Assembly (NCBI RefSeq): GCF_964340395.1
Contig: NC_135558.1
Location: 24,968,425-25,032,424, forward strand
Direction: 5' to 3'
Length of the DNA: 64,000 nt
DNA from: Glandiceps talaboti
Taxonomy: Eukaryota > Hemichordata > Enteropneusta > Spengelidae
Made by a program: the position numbers and the translations under genes
The notes under the pieces: model-generated
What the model saw: the letters and a program-made list of their open reading frames with translations, nothing else
What the model was told of the DNA's origin: nothing
The model's database searches: none
Shown: piece by piece, positions 51,961 to 62,501 of the stretch
Numbering within the stretch: the stretch's first letter is position 1
Layout of the letters: every line of letters begins with the position of its first letter

Positions 51961-52440
51961 GTTTCCGTACGGCGACAAGTACCCGGAAGAGAGTCATTCT
52001 CAGCCATACGTTACAGCGGTAACACTCGTTCATGTTCGATTACCTTTCATAAAGAAAACACAACGAAATGGTTGAAGTGATCTTTTTTTTAAATTTCTTT
52101 TCATCACAAAAACAAAATCTGTTTTAGACAGAAAGAATTATCGAACTGGCTAAACTTCCCGCTGAACTGGAGTAAGGTCCAAGCCTCGATAGTACGTGAG
52201 GAAATCGTCTCAAACTAGCGATACAACTTTCAAAATATAACTTGACATGTCTTCATTTGTTAGAGTTATACAATTCAAGACAGGTTTTCACTCGAAAAAA
52301 AACAATTCTGTGAATAATGACACTCTGAACGCAGCGATTTCTCGGACGATGTTACCACTGTAACGTATGGCTGGCAACGACTTGCTTCCGGGTTAGTCCC
52401 TCGTGCATCCGGGTACTTGGGATTGTCGCCGTACGGAAAC
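51961..52440. mobile_element. Short inverted-repeat (MITE/foldback-like) element
   Basis: The left arm (51961-52023) reads GTTTCCGTACGGCGACAA, GTACCCGGA, CAGCCATACGTTACAG(C)GGTAAC. The right arm (52349-52440) gives the same blocks in inverse orientation with about 27 bp of extra sequence. The ~320-bp interior has no ORF. The arms are well conserved, so the structure is convincing. Target duplication was not clear and the superfamily cannot be assigned. Confidence 0.6.
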
Positions 52441-53740
52441 TCACTTGTCGTGCATTACCACATCAGTAATTTTGACACTGTAATTTTGCCACCAATATTG
52501 ATCGTACAAAAACAAAACTCCATAAATGAACCACAAAGTACTTTCCCTTTCAAAATGTGATAATTTTAGAAAGAGTATTATCGTTTTTATTGACGACTGA
52601 CTCTGTCAAAAATCGTCCCATACACTTCAGTTCAGGCATGCACGACTTCTCACTTGATCGTGAGGTGCGTATACTGGAATGAACCATTCTGTAGGAGGGG
52701 TGGAGAATTTGATTTGAAGTTTACAACCCTGTTTCGAACAAATATTTGTCATTTGGGCGCACAATGTGTAGAATTAAGACTACAGCACATATTACATTGC
52801 TTGTTTGACATCAATAGTGTCTTTTGAAAAGTTGCAGTTTACCTAAAGTCTCGCGGACTGATTTCCAATATGGTGTCGGTCATAATACTCATTAACATAT
52901 TCATTTTTTTTTTAAATTACAAAAAAAAAAATCACAAAAAATAGAAAAGAAGATGTGCTGACTTGAAATTAACAAATCTAAGTAAGCTACCCCCTGCGCA
53001 TCAACACATCAGATATCAAAGCAATCTGACAAGAAGTACGTGAGGAGATGATGAAAATGTCATTTTATGAAAAAAATCCTAAAAAATTGAAAATGGCACA
53101 GATCAACTTGGCATGAACAAATCTGAATAGCCTCCCCCCCAGGAAACATGCACACCAAATATCGAAGAATTCTGAGTGTCACTTTCGGAGAAGATAATGA
53201 AAATATAAAAGTTTGATGGACACCTATGATTCACTCTACTCTCTACAACCTATACCTAAAGCTACGCTTTCAGCTTTCGCTGACAGCGGAGCTAAAAAAG
53301 TGTCAGACACATCAGGGGTTCAAGACTACTGCTGACTTGATGTCCCATTATCAATAGAGATAGCAGTAAGAGGGATAATTTCACTAAATTTGTACTATAA
53401 AATGGTCACTACACTACCTACAGATAATATTGACCACTAATTAACAGATACAATGTTTTTTATAAGTAATTTATCAATTTTAGTAAATATACCTTTGGTT
53501 ATTTGATAAAAAAAAAACACGCCAGTTGCAGCTAGAGAAGGTTTAAGACTATTACATGATTTTTTTATTTATTTTTTTTTTTTAAACACGATTCTTGTAA
53601 AGTGACAAAACAGAAGTATATACACAGGTAATGATTAACTAGTTGACTATCAACCAACTGACTGCAATCACTCTGAACTGAAGCCATCAAAAATGACTAA
53701 TATGTACAAAGTTTGAAAAGACTGAAAGCCGACTTCTCTT
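52441..53740. other. Unique AT-rich DNA downstream of the host gene
   Basis: No gene recognised. It contains several A/T homopolymers (near 52905-52932, 53508-53519 and 53563-53584). It could hold the 3' UTR of the minus-strand gene ending at 53741, but no polyadenylation site was assigned. Confidence 0.4.
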
Positions 53741-56700
53741 TCAAGGAGAGGTAAAGGCACTGTCGTTTGGACTATTGAATTCACTACTAGGACTAGCAAT
53801 GCTGTAAAGTGGACTTCTTGTGTTACAGAATTTCTTTTGGGGCAGAGAATTTCCTTCTGCTGTTGCTGTTAATGTATGGAGTTCCCCCAGGTATTCTGAA
53901 ACAAATATGGAGAAAATCATATTTCAATATACAAAGAGTAACACTGAAGTAAAGCACTTTCTCTGTGTGTTACACTTGTTTATAGCATTTACATCAGGTG
54001 TAAAAGTGTACTGTTTCAATTGATTTATTTACAAGCCTAGCATGTGGCCTTTCTAATGTGGTCAATTAGCAAATGAAACAGTATACTTTTACACTTGATA
54101 TGGATGCTATAAATATTTGTGGTACATACAGAAAATGCTTTACTTTGGTATTATGGGTTGTATATTACCCTTTACTCTAATGAATTTTTCACATGAGCCG
54201 GAGATTCCAAAATACAAAAAAGCAATTGTTGTAACACTTGTTCCAATAAATGTTCTAAACTTCATTTTCTGGATTGCTCGCAAGGAGGTGGGGATTTTCT
54301 GTTTGTGATAGATCTCACTAGGTTTAAGGTATTAGTGTGGGTATTGAAAAGGGAGGGAATAATTCCACTCACACTTTCAGTGCTTTCTGCCACTCTTACA
54401 ACACCAAACACCAAAAGCACTTCTGCAGTATATGTCACACATCCACTCATACATCATGGGGTACAGTTATTTTTACATACATGTAAGTTTATCCACGACA
54501 TCAAATTTCATACGAGATACTACTTTGTGTTCACATGCTTTAGTGTACTTGGAATGATTGTGTACTCATTTGCATACAGGTTGGCTATAATATTTTTGGT
54601 ATGCACTGCAGGGTAAATACCACTGGTATGGACACACAGATACAAGTTTTTGTATGGTGTTTTTTAAAGTCTCTTTTAATTTATTGTGCAGTGCTTTTGA
54701 ATATTTTTAAAACAGAGGAAGCACTTTAGAAATGAAATAAATGTTAAACGTTAAATAATAATCATAAATCACTGCCATCATCACATTTGACAATTAGGAA
54801 TGAAAAGGATCAACTATTTACCAGTTTGATATAGGGTTTAGGTTCTTACCTAGTTTGTCCTGTTGACCTCAGGTTGTGATGGCTGAATTTCAGCAACTCA
54901 TCATGAAAGCTTGCCACAGATTCACTTTGACTGAATCAACAAAAAAGAAAGAAGAAAATATCAGAAAGAAAGTGAGATAAACATGGATGTAGCAATAATT
55001 AGTTTGTGCACCATGACGAAAGGTTCTCATTACTTACAGGTAGTATTTTGCAAATATCATTGTCAGAGAACAGGGCAGGTTATCATGGTAAATTAGATGA
55101 TCTCTCCACATCAGAAGACAAGGGGTAACACTATGAATAAGGGACGACGAGGCATACCAATTCAATCACCTCTACAATCACGTCATCATCACTACGCTGC
55201 ATTTTTTATCAGTCACCACATAGTAAGAGATAGGGGAACACCAAACTTTGGTGCGTCACTAGAAACTGTGTGCATCAGTGGTGAGTGTCAAATGGCTTCG
55301 AGGGCACACTGATCTGGAGTATCCATAGGTTTGTTGTTGCATGAAATGCCATCTTTACAGTTCCCAAGCCACTTCAGGGGTTAGATTCCCCTACCAGGTG
55401 TTGTATTCTCTAATTTCTATTTCTCTATATTTTAATACATGAAAACCCATTTATAGATTGTATATAATCTCCAATTGATTTTTCAAAAACCATACAATCA
55501 AATAAAGTTCACCAGCCAGAAAGACACCCTGTTTTTCTTCAAAGTTATTGCATATCGCAAGAACATGTGTATATGAAGACTATACAAACCTTTGAGATGA
55601 CTCAAGTTTTGACTTCTCACTTCCTTTCTTTAATCCTTCACTACTTTTCCTCTTTATTTGGGGTGATGAAATCTAAAAAGAACAGAATATCAATCGATAA
55701 AATCTGATATTGTTAATCAATGTTTTTCTTTGTTCAACCAAGGAAAATACGAGTGACCCATGGGGCCTTGTCATTATGAGTTGCTAGACAAGTAGTTACA
55801 AATTTGTTAGTCACAAGTATAATATAATCATATCTTTGCATGTGTGGGGAAAATAATGCTGATTCTGAATGTCTTGTCTCATATTTACAGTACCTCAGAA
55901 CCAATGATGTAGACAGGCACGGACTGTTGTGATGTAATACAGCCAGGGTATAAATTCCATATTTGCTGTTTGAACATGTACAACTTGAGCATGGTTTAAT
56001 TTTTATAGATGATCTGGCAGTATCAAGCCTGTAGGATGTTAATAAGGTGAATGCCCCAATGTTAATATGGTTGGATTCCTAGATGTTTAATGTTAATAGG
56101 AATCAGATTAGTCCCCCTAACTTAAACTGAGAATCAGATTAGACCCCCTAACTTAAACTTGTTTTTTCGTCAGATAGGGTTAGGAATAGAATCAGACGAG
56201 ACCCCCTAACTTAAACTTGTTTTTTCTTTAGACAGGGTTAGGAATAGAATCAGATTAGACCCCCTAACTTAAACTTGTTTTTTCTTCAGATAAGGTTAGG
56301 AATAGAATCAGATTAGACCCCCTAACTTAAACTTGTTTTTTCTTCAGACAGGGTTAGGAATAGAATCAGATTAGACCCCCTAACTTAAACTTGTTTGTCT
56401 TTCACTAATCATGGATGGACGCTATTCTGTATTTGTTTTCCTTGAGAGTAGCTCGATCACTCACTGTGTTTGTCTTTTCTTGAAGTGGTGTTGACTTTGT
56501 ATCATTTTGTTGATTTAGTGGTTTTCCTGGTGGGTTGGACTTTGTTTTCTTTGTTTTGACATCAGGTGTCATAATTGTTGGAAGTGGGGGTGGTGGTGGT
56601 GGAGGGGGATAGCTTGATGCTCCATTGTTGTTTTCAGTTTTCTTCTGTTGTTTTTTTCATTGTCTTTTTGTTGTTGATGATGTTGTTGTTTAGCTCTTTT

Positions 56701-57478
56701 CAATGCTATTCTTTTAGAGAATCTGAGTGGCGTATCCTTAATTTCTAAAAAAAAAAAAAAAGATAGAAAAAACAACACATCTATTGTAGAAATTGTTGCA
56801 TCATTTGATAAAAAATGTTATGGCTCCTTTACATGATACTGTAGCTAAACACACAAAATGGAACTGAAATTAATTTGTGAATGAAGCTATGAAGTAAAGA
56901 GACACATCAACTGTTACTGCTTGCATGTCTCCTGTTGTAAAGACAAAAGATCGTATACATTTGTACTTTGTCCACTAGGACTAAAGTAGGAATTCAAATC
57001 CAAACCCTGCATATTACGGCTGTCTAGGGCAAGAATTGACATGAAGAATATTTCTATTATGTATAGGAAACCTGCCTGGAACAACATTTTGAAATAAAAA
57101 TCATGACTTCACGTCTCTCTGATGATCTGAGGAGTCAAGTTGACAAGTAGGATTTTATTTTAAAGTATTTTGCAAAAAGTATATTTACAAAATTCAAATA
57201 GATTTGTATTCTGTATTTCTATATCCTCATTTGTCATACTAACCTAGACTGTAAAATACATCATGTCGTTCTGCCCTCACTGGCCTCCTCTCACCATAGG
57301 AGGGGTTAACTGATGTGTGAGGGCATCCTGTCATGGGGTACCTTACAGACTAATACATACCTTGATTGTAATTAAATGCTTTGGCCATATTATCTATCAG
57401 TTCTTGCATTTTTTCATTACATTCAGTGTCATCCACTTCAACAGCTTGTTGTCCCATGATATTAACAAGAAACCTAGT
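53741..57478 (-). CDS. Unrecognised host gene, five 3' exons with introns
   Basis: Minus-strand exons with clean GT/AG borders: 57361-57478 (starts TRFLVNIMGQQAVEVDD), 56465-56744 (IKDTPLRFSKRIALKRAK, Gln/Lys-rich, then YPPPPPPPLP), 55590-55672 (ISSPQIKRKSSEGLKKGSEK, NLS-like), 54850-54930 (QSESVASFHDELLKFSHHNL) and 53741-53895 (Ser/Pro-rich tail, stop TGA at 53743-53741). Phases agree from exon to exon for the first four (0; 1; 0; 2), and in 54850-54930 only the used frame is open. Two flaws occur: a frame change at the T7 run 56651-56657, and a last exon whose phase fits only a shorter Arg/Lys tail ending TAA, or else the Ser/Pro tail after another indel. 5' exons were not found. The protein looks disordered and basic, possibly nuclear. 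I do not recognise the family. Confidence 0.55.
53896..54849. other. Intron between the last two recognised exons
   Basis: AT-rich. Plus-strand frames at 54117-54308 and 54305-54616 are hydrophobic and adjacent, but show no conserved motif, and I treat them as chance frames in T-rich DNA. A small extra exon here could reconcile the phase difference between 54850-54930 and 53741-53895; none was convincing. Confidence 0.35.
54931..55589. other. Intron of the unrecognised host gene
   Basis: Lies between exons 55590-55672 and 54850-54930, with a pyrimidine-rich acceptor tract on the minus strand next to 54931. The plus-strand frame 55097-55312 has no support. Confidence 0.45.
55673..56464. other. 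Intron with 58-bp tandem repeats
   Basis: The donor is GTGAGT on the minus strand at 56464-56459, and the acceptor abuts 55672. The intron contains the 58-bp minisatellite at 56098-56395 and otherwise nothing recognisable. Confidence 0.5.
56098..56395. repeat. 58-bp minisatellite with telomere-like words
   Basis: About four full 58-bp units plus two partial ones contain GGGTTAGGAATAGAATCAGA, TTAGACCCCCTAACTTAAAC and TTGTTTTTTCTTCAGACA. Within a unit GTTAGG and CCTAAC form inverted arms about 20 bp apart. It lies in an intron of the minus-strand gene. Confidence 0.85.
56745..57360. other. Intron of the unrecognised host gene
   Basis: Bounded on the minus strand by a GTATGT donor next to 57361 and a long T-tract plus TTTAG acceptor next to 56744. 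No other feature seen. Confidence 0.45.
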
Positions 57479-57921
57479 CTGGAAAGTAAAATGAACCAAG
57501 GTCTATGTTATATACTAAACTGTTGTATAAACTAGAAATTGAATATACATGTACAGTAACTGTACCTAATTTTGATGAATTTACAAGTTGCGTCAGTTCT
57601 GCCATGTGAATTTGTCCATGCTATATTTTATAACAAGCATATCTTGAAAACTAAACATACCGGTAATATTATAAAATAAATCCAACCACATTGATTTTTG
57701 GGTCCACACCCAAAATTGAGAGAGACCAAATGCAATTACAATTTCAACCTATTACTGGACTACTTCTGGATAAAATTGACAATCTAATTAATGTACAATG
57801 TCTAATTATTGGTATTTTCACAATATTCATTGAATATGATATTGGTTGTCTGATCAAAAAATTATTATTCCAGTTACAGGCTTACAGGTAGTGCAGGTTG
57901 AAGGAGTATCGCAAATTGGAG
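57479..57921. other. DNA between the host exon and the DIRS element
   Basis: AT-rich; probably intron if the gene continues beyond the DIRS insertion. A 33-bp exon-like stretch near 57570-57602 was considered and dropped because it introduces a stop when joined to the next exon. Confidence 0.35.
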
Positions 57922-57985
57922 TTCTACCTCATTATCATGCACTTCCTGATCACGTGAGATAGTGTTGTGATGACGCAATCTTCAG
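57922..57985 (+). repeat. DIRS left terminal repeat
   Basis: The outer 30 bp (TTCTACCTCATTATCATGCA onward) are complementary to 62300-62339. The inner 34 bp, ACGTGAGATAGTGTTGTGAT onward, are the inverse of 62502-62535. Confidence 0.85.
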
Positions 57986-58068
57986 TGTGTTGCGAATTTT
58001 CGACGCATGAACACGTAAGCGTGTTGGGCTCTGTAAGACTGATGATTCATCTTCGGAGCCGTCTCAGC

Positions 58069-59329
58069 ATGGCGGAAGACAAAGACGAATTTGACCTACT
58101 TGAGTTGAGTGGTCCTAACCCTCTTCCCGAAAAAAGGACAAACTCGGGTAAACAGCATAAGGTTAAGACCTTGTCGTCTTCAAAATCTACGGACAAGAAC
58201 CCAAACCCTACCCCTAACCCGACTCCAAGTACAAGTTCAGGCAAACAGGCACAGCGGGTAAGTCAGCGTTCAAGCGAAACCGTAGAAATGCCTATGCTCA
58301 AAGAAATGAGAACTCTAACTGACCTCATGACACAGTCAATGATGAGTATGCAAGAGACAATGGCAAACTTGTTTGCTCAAATTAACAATACAATTACGAA
58401 CGTAACATGTGGTCAATATGGGGGCTTTGAGGATAACCCTAATGGGTATACACCTCCTGATGAACTCACTGATGAGCCAAGACGAAAACGTTCCAAGACG
58501 TCTAATAGTAATGACACTGATACAGCAGTTGAACAACTGCTTGCACCGGCAGATGTCCAAGTTTCCGATAATTCGGAGGACATTGACAAAGATGGTTTAT
58601 TAACTGGTATCGCTCAAGACTTGCAACTGCAAGACCAATGCGCGGGTGCAATAAATTCACAGCTTGCGGACATTGTTAATACAGTGTTCAAGGAAGGAAT
58701 CACAAATGACGATAAACTGGCCGAGAAATATGAAGCAAACGTAAGGCCAGAGAACTGTGAAATACTTCAAACCACCAGAGTTAATCAGCTGATATATATG
58801 GGACCAGTTGACTTCAGAAACTCGGTCTGGTGACATACGTCTACAAAAAATACAAACGGCAATAGTGAAGTCCATAATTGGGACTTTGTCGATAGTGAAC
58901 ACTGTGTTAGAAGCAAGAAATGCTGGCACAATTGACGGCATCAACACATCTGAGCTAATAACAAAAGGTATTGACAGTATTGCATTGTCAGCTCATGCAA
59001 ATTTCATGCTGAATATGAGAAGGAGAGACTATATTAAGCCAGAACTGAATGACAGTTACAGGCACCTGTGTTCACCAACTGTTAGCTTTACCACACATTT
59101 GTTTGGAGATGACATCTCTAAACATTTAAAGGACATTTCAGAAGCCAACCAAGTTGGTAAAAGAATTGCTAACTTCAGAGGACGTAGCAGAGGAAATTAC
59201 AGAGGTGGTGGAAGATACACAAGTAGAGGAAGGGGCTATGGAAACAGAGGTTTCAAGCCTTTTTCCCAGTGGCGCTCATACTCCAACCCCAAGAAGAAAG
59301 GGGAGGGGAGAGGACTGTCACAGAAATAG
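58069..59329 (+). CDS. Gag-like protein of the DIRS element, one frame change
   Basis: The first ORF is expected to bind element RNA. The ATG at 58069 (MAEDKDEFDLLEL) has a good context; the frame is also open upstream to an ATG at 57970. The first part runs to a stop at 58833. The remainder is open in the next frame from 58808 to 59329, so a single-base indel lies near 58808-58833. The N-terminal part is acidic and Ser/Pro-rich (KNPNPTPNPTPSTSSGK). The C-terminal part ends in an RG-rich tail (GRSRGNYRGGGRYTSRGRGY), typical of RNA binding. There is no zinc knuckle, unlike the Ngaro Gag in this window. The 3' end overlaps the pol frame by 61 bp. Confidence 0.75.
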
Positions 59330-61380
59330 ACCAGGTGAGAAATACAGCAATACCCATAGGTGGTAGATTGAAACATTTTGTCTCTCAATGGGAAGATATT
59401 ACTTCTGATGCTATAATTCTGGATATTGTTTCTCATTGTCATATTGAATTTTATGACGACAAACCACCATCACAGACATATATTCCAAGGGAAATTAAGT
59501 TTACTCAAATAGAGAGAGAAATAATCAATGGTGAAATAGACCAATTGATTTCAAAAGGAGTGCTTAAAGAAGCACAAGAAACAAGTCATGATGGTTATAT
59601 CTCTAATATATTTGTAAGGCATAAGAAAACTGGAAAGTACAGATTAATACTGAACTTGCGACCATTAAATCAATCAGTAGAGTACCATCATTTTAAGATG
59701 GACACATTGAAATCTGCAGTACGGTTGATGAGACCTAACTGCTATATGGCATCAATCGATTTAAAAGATGCATATTATATGGTACCTATTGCAAGGGAGC
59801 ACCAGAAGTTTTTGAAATTCAGATGGAGAGACAAAATGTATCAATATACATGTCTTCCTAATGGGTTAGCATCTGCACCCAGATTGTTTACTAAATTGTT
59901 AAAACCAGTGTATGCAACATTACGTGAAATGGGACACCTAAATGTAGGTTACATTGATGACTCCTACTTACAAGGAGACACATATAATGAATGTAAGACT
60001 AATGTCTCAGACACAAATGAATTATTTCTAAAACTTGGCTTTTTAGTCAATTTGGAGAAATCAGTATTTGAACCATCACAAACAGTGACTTTCTTGGGGT
60101 TCAAACTAAACTCTGTTCTTATGCTTGTGACACCCACAGCAGTAAAGACAGTAAAGTTAAAACAAGCATGCACATCTCTTATGGCAAAACACTGGCCAAC
60201 TATTAGAGATGTTGCTGAAGTCATAGGGCTTATAGTCTCAAATTTTCCAGGAGCTCAATATGGCCCACTCCACTATCGATCATTAGAAATAGAAAAAACA
60301 GAGGCATTAAAAGCAAAGGCTGGAAATTTTGATGCTAGAATGGCATTATCTGATTTATCTAAGAAAGACCTTCAATGGTGGATTGAAAATATAGACACTG
60401 CTAATTGCCCAGTGTCTCATCGACTTCCAAACATAGTAATGCAATCTGATGCATCTCTAAAAGGTTGGGGTGCATGTAGATCTCACAAGTCAACAGGTGG
60501 TCGATGGACTTTAGAAGAAAGTCGACACCATATCAATTACCTAGAAATATTGGCAGCATTATATACACTGCAATCCCTTTGTTCTAAAGAACAGAATATT
60601 CATATACAGTTGCAAATGGATAATACTACAGCTGTTGCTTATGTAAATGCAATGGGAGGTACTAAGTCAACAGCATGCAATAATATAGTTGTCAAAATGT
60701 GGGAATGGTGTATTGCTAGACAAATTTGGATAAGTGCAACATACTTACCTGGTGCTGAAAACATAGAGGCAGATACAGCATCACAGCAGTTTAATGACAA
60801 TATAGAATGGATGTTGCAGCCAACTATATTCAACAAGATAGTTGATATTTGGGGGAATACCGACATTGACTTATTTGCATCAAGGCTAAACAAACAGCTG
60901 CCTACATATATTGCATGGAAGCCAGACCCAGGGGCAGAACATATTGATGCAATGTCTCTAGACTGGGCTAATTATTTCTTCTATGCATTTCCCCCCTTCA
61001 GTATGCTGATGCAGTGTGTACAGAAAATAGAGGAAGACAAAGCACATGGAATACTGATAGCTCCTCTATGGCCAACCCAGGCATGGTACTCCAAGATGTT
61101 ACAGTTGTTGGTAGACAAACCCAAGTTGTTGCCAGTGACAAACAGAACTCTTCAACTTGTACACAAGCCAACAGCACTGCATCCACTTCGACAGAAGTTA
61201 CAACTGATAGCCTGCAAGTTGTCAGGCAATCTCTCAGACAGCAACACCTTTCTGACAAGGCAGCCGACATTATCATGTTATCATGGCGGAAAGGGACAAA
61301 GAAAGAATATGCAGCATATATTAGGAAATGGCAAATATTCTGTTGTAAGACAGAGACTGATGTTTTTCGACCGCCTGTAA
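59269..61380 (+). CDS. Reverse transcriptase-RNase H-methyltransferase (pol) of the DIRS element
   Basis: 703 codons without interruption. RT contains SIDLKDAYYMVPI, LPNGLASAPRLFTK and the catalytic YIDDSYLQ (residues 228-235). RNase H has QSDASLKGWG (Asp 394), the Glu in YLEILAALY, QMDNTTA (Asp 451) and GAENIEADTAS. A C-terminal Dam-like methyltransferase region follows, typical of DIRS and absent from Ngaro: DLFASRLNKQLP (534 on), WKPDPGAEHIDAMSLDW, YAFPPFSM (FPPF 574-577) and PLWPTQAWYS. The frame has no ATG in its first part (the given start is GTG) and overlaps gag by 61 bp, so it is probably translated by frameshifting from gag. It overlaps the YR frame by 367 bp. Confidence 0.9.
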   Translation: MALILQPQEERGGERTVTEIDQVRNTAIPIGGRLKHFVSQWEDITSDAIILDIVSHCHIEFYDDKPPSQTYIPREIKFTQIEREIINGEIDQLISKGVLKEAQETSHDGYISNIFVRHKKTGKYRLILNLRPLNQSVEYHHFKMDTLKSAVRLMRPNCYMASIDLKDAYYMVPIAREHQKFLKFRWRDKMYQYTCLPNGLASAPRLFTKLLKPVYATLREMGHLNVGYIDDSYLQGDTYNECKTNVSDTNELFLKLGFLVNLEKSVFEPSQTVTFLGFKLNSVLMLVTPTAVKTVKLKQACTSLMAKHWPTIRDVAEVIGLIVSNFPGAQYGPLHYRSLEIEKTEALKAKAGNFDARMALSDLSKKDLQWWIENIDTANCPVSHRLPNIVMQSDASLKGWGACRSHKSTGGRWTLEESRHHINYLEILAALYTLQSLCSKEQNIHIQLQMDNTTAVAYVNAMGGTKSTACNNIVVKMWEWCIARQIWISATYLPGAENIEADTASQQFNDNIEWMLQPTIFNKIVDIWGNTDIDLFASRLNKQLPTYIAWKPDPGAEHIDAMSLDWANYFFYAFPPFSMLMQCVQKIEEDKAHGILIAPLWPTQAWYSKMLQLLVDKPKLLPVTNRTLQLVHKPTALHPLRQKLQLIACKLSGNLSDSNTFLTRQPTLSCYHGGKGQRKNMQHILGNGKYSVVRQRLMFFDRL

Positions 61381-62183
61381 ATGTGGTATTAGACTTTCTA
61401 ACAGAACTATATGAGAATGGACTTGGCTATAGTGCAATGAATACAGCTCGATGTGCACTAGCTACAGTAGTCACAATTGATGGATACAATACACTATCAT
61501 CACATCCTTTAGTGAGTCGGTTTCTTAGAGGAGTATTCCAAGTCCGTCCAACACAACCAAGATACACCAAAATATGGGATGTTAGAATGGTGTTGAAGTA
61601 CCTACAGTCACTGTCACCAGTTAAAAACTTAACATTAAAAGATCTGACATTGAAGACTATAATGTTAATTGCTTTAGTTTCTGCACAAAGAGGACAGTCT
61701 TTGTACTTATTGAACTTAAATGATATGTCCAATGGCAAATCATCATATACATTTCAAATAGCAGCACTCTTGAAACAAAGCCGACCAAACTACAAAGTGC
61801 CACTTGTCAAACTATCTGCATATCCACCTGATAAGAGGCTCTGTGTAGTGACAACTCTAAGAGAGTACTTGAGTAGAACCTCTGAGTTGAGAGGAAATGA
61901 TAAACAATTATTTATCAGTTACATTCACCCATTCAATGCAGTTTCAAGAGATACCATCAGTCGATGGCTTAAAATTGTATTAATAAAGGCGGGTATAGAT
62001 ATAACAACTTTTAAGCCTCACAGTACAAGAGCAGCTTCAGTGTCCACAGCAAAGAGAAATGATGTGCCTATTCATGAAATCATGAATGTTGCGGGCTGGA
62101 ATTCTAGTTGTACTTTTGCTAGGTTTTATGACAAACCTGTAACTAATGATGACAAGTTTCCACATGGAGTGTTAAAATGTTGA
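61014..62183 (+). CDS. Tyrosine recombinase of the DIRS element
   Basis: The open frame is 389 codons, but the recognisable recombinase begins around residue 60-75 (VRQSLRQQHLSDKAADI), so the overlap with pol may be mostly non-coding in this frame. A SAM-like core-binding part (WRKGTKKEYAAYIRKWQIFC) precedes the catalytic domain. Arg I is in SAQRGQS (R226), box II is HSTR (H336, R339), AGWNSS contains W362, and the Tyr nucleophile is in ARFYDKP (Y372). All key residues are present. It would integrate the circular DNA intermediate without a staggered cut, which fits the lack of a target duplication. A possible polyadenylation signal AATAAA lies at 62240, 57 bp after the stop. Confidence 0.9.
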   Translation: MCTENRGRQSTWNTDSSSMANPGMVLQDVTVVGRQTQVVASDKQNSSTCTQANSTASTSTEVTTDSLQVVRQSLRQQHLSDKAADIIMLSWRKGTKKEYAAYIRKWQIFCCKTETDVFRPPVNVVLDFLTELYENGLGYSAMNTARCALATVVTIDGYNTLSSHPLVSRFLRGVFQVRPTQPRYTKIWDVRMVLKYLQSLSPVKNLTLKDLTLKTIMLIALVSAQRGQSLYLLNLNDMSNGKSSYTFQIAALLKQSRPNYKVPLVKLSAYPPDKRLCVVTTLREYLSRTSELRGNDKQLFISYIHPFNAVSRDTISRWLKIVLIKAGIDITTFKPHSTRAASVSTAKRNDVPIHEIMNVAGWNSSCTFARFYDKPVTNDDKFPHGVLKC

Positions 62184-62239
62184 TGTTATGAACCAGATAA
62201 ACCTTTGATGACTATTAGGTAGATTGGGTCACTGAGTTA

Positions 62240-62245
62240 AATAAA
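62240..62245 (+). promoter_or_regulatory. Candidate polyadenylation signal of the DIRS element
   Basis: AATAAA within GTTAAATAAAAGAATTTG, 57 bp after the YR stop and about 55 bp before the internal complementary region. It is the only canonical signal close to the end of the coding region. Confidence 0.4.
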
Positions 62246-62299
62246 AGAATTTGACTTGATAAATGGTGTTTCATTCTGTGCCCATCAGTTGGCTTTGAA

Positions 62300-62422
62300 A
62301 TCTCACGTGATCAGGAAGTGCATGATAATGAGGTAGAATAGAGAAATTAAACGAGACTTACCTGGAAGTTGAAGTTTGATTGAAATTCTACCGAATTATC
62401 TTGAGCACTGAGTGATTACGTG
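62300..62422 (+). repeat. DIRS internal complementary region
   Basis: 62300-62339 is the inverse of the left terminal extension; 62340-62422 is the inverse of the right terminal extension (62531-62616), near-perfect over about 80 bp. The two parts are fused without a spacer. In DIRS-1 such a region is thought to template the completed ends on a circular intermediate. Confidence 0.85.
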
Positions 62423-62501
62423 CCCAAAGCCCGGATGGAAATAACCCACCCATAATTATCATGCACATCAATCCTGATGTGCACAGAATATACTTTGAAG
62501 G
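62423..62501 (+). repeat. Spacer with small hairpin between ICR and right ITR
   Basis: Contains ATGCACATCAATCCTGATGTGCAC, i.e. 8-bp arms GCACATCA/TGATGTGC around a 4-bp loop. Its ATTATCATGCAC word also resembles the left terminus. Confidence 0.6.

Noticed and set aside
54117-54616. Two adjacent hydrophobic plus-strand ORFs as a frameshifted membrane protein
   Set aside because: Hydrophobicity is expected from T-rich DNA; no motif, no splice context, and they lie in an intron of the minus-strand gene. A profile search of 54117-54616 would decide.
57570-57602. A 33-bp micro-exon of the minus-strand gene
   Set aside because: It has AG and GT borders, but joining it to the exon at 57478 creates an immediate stop.
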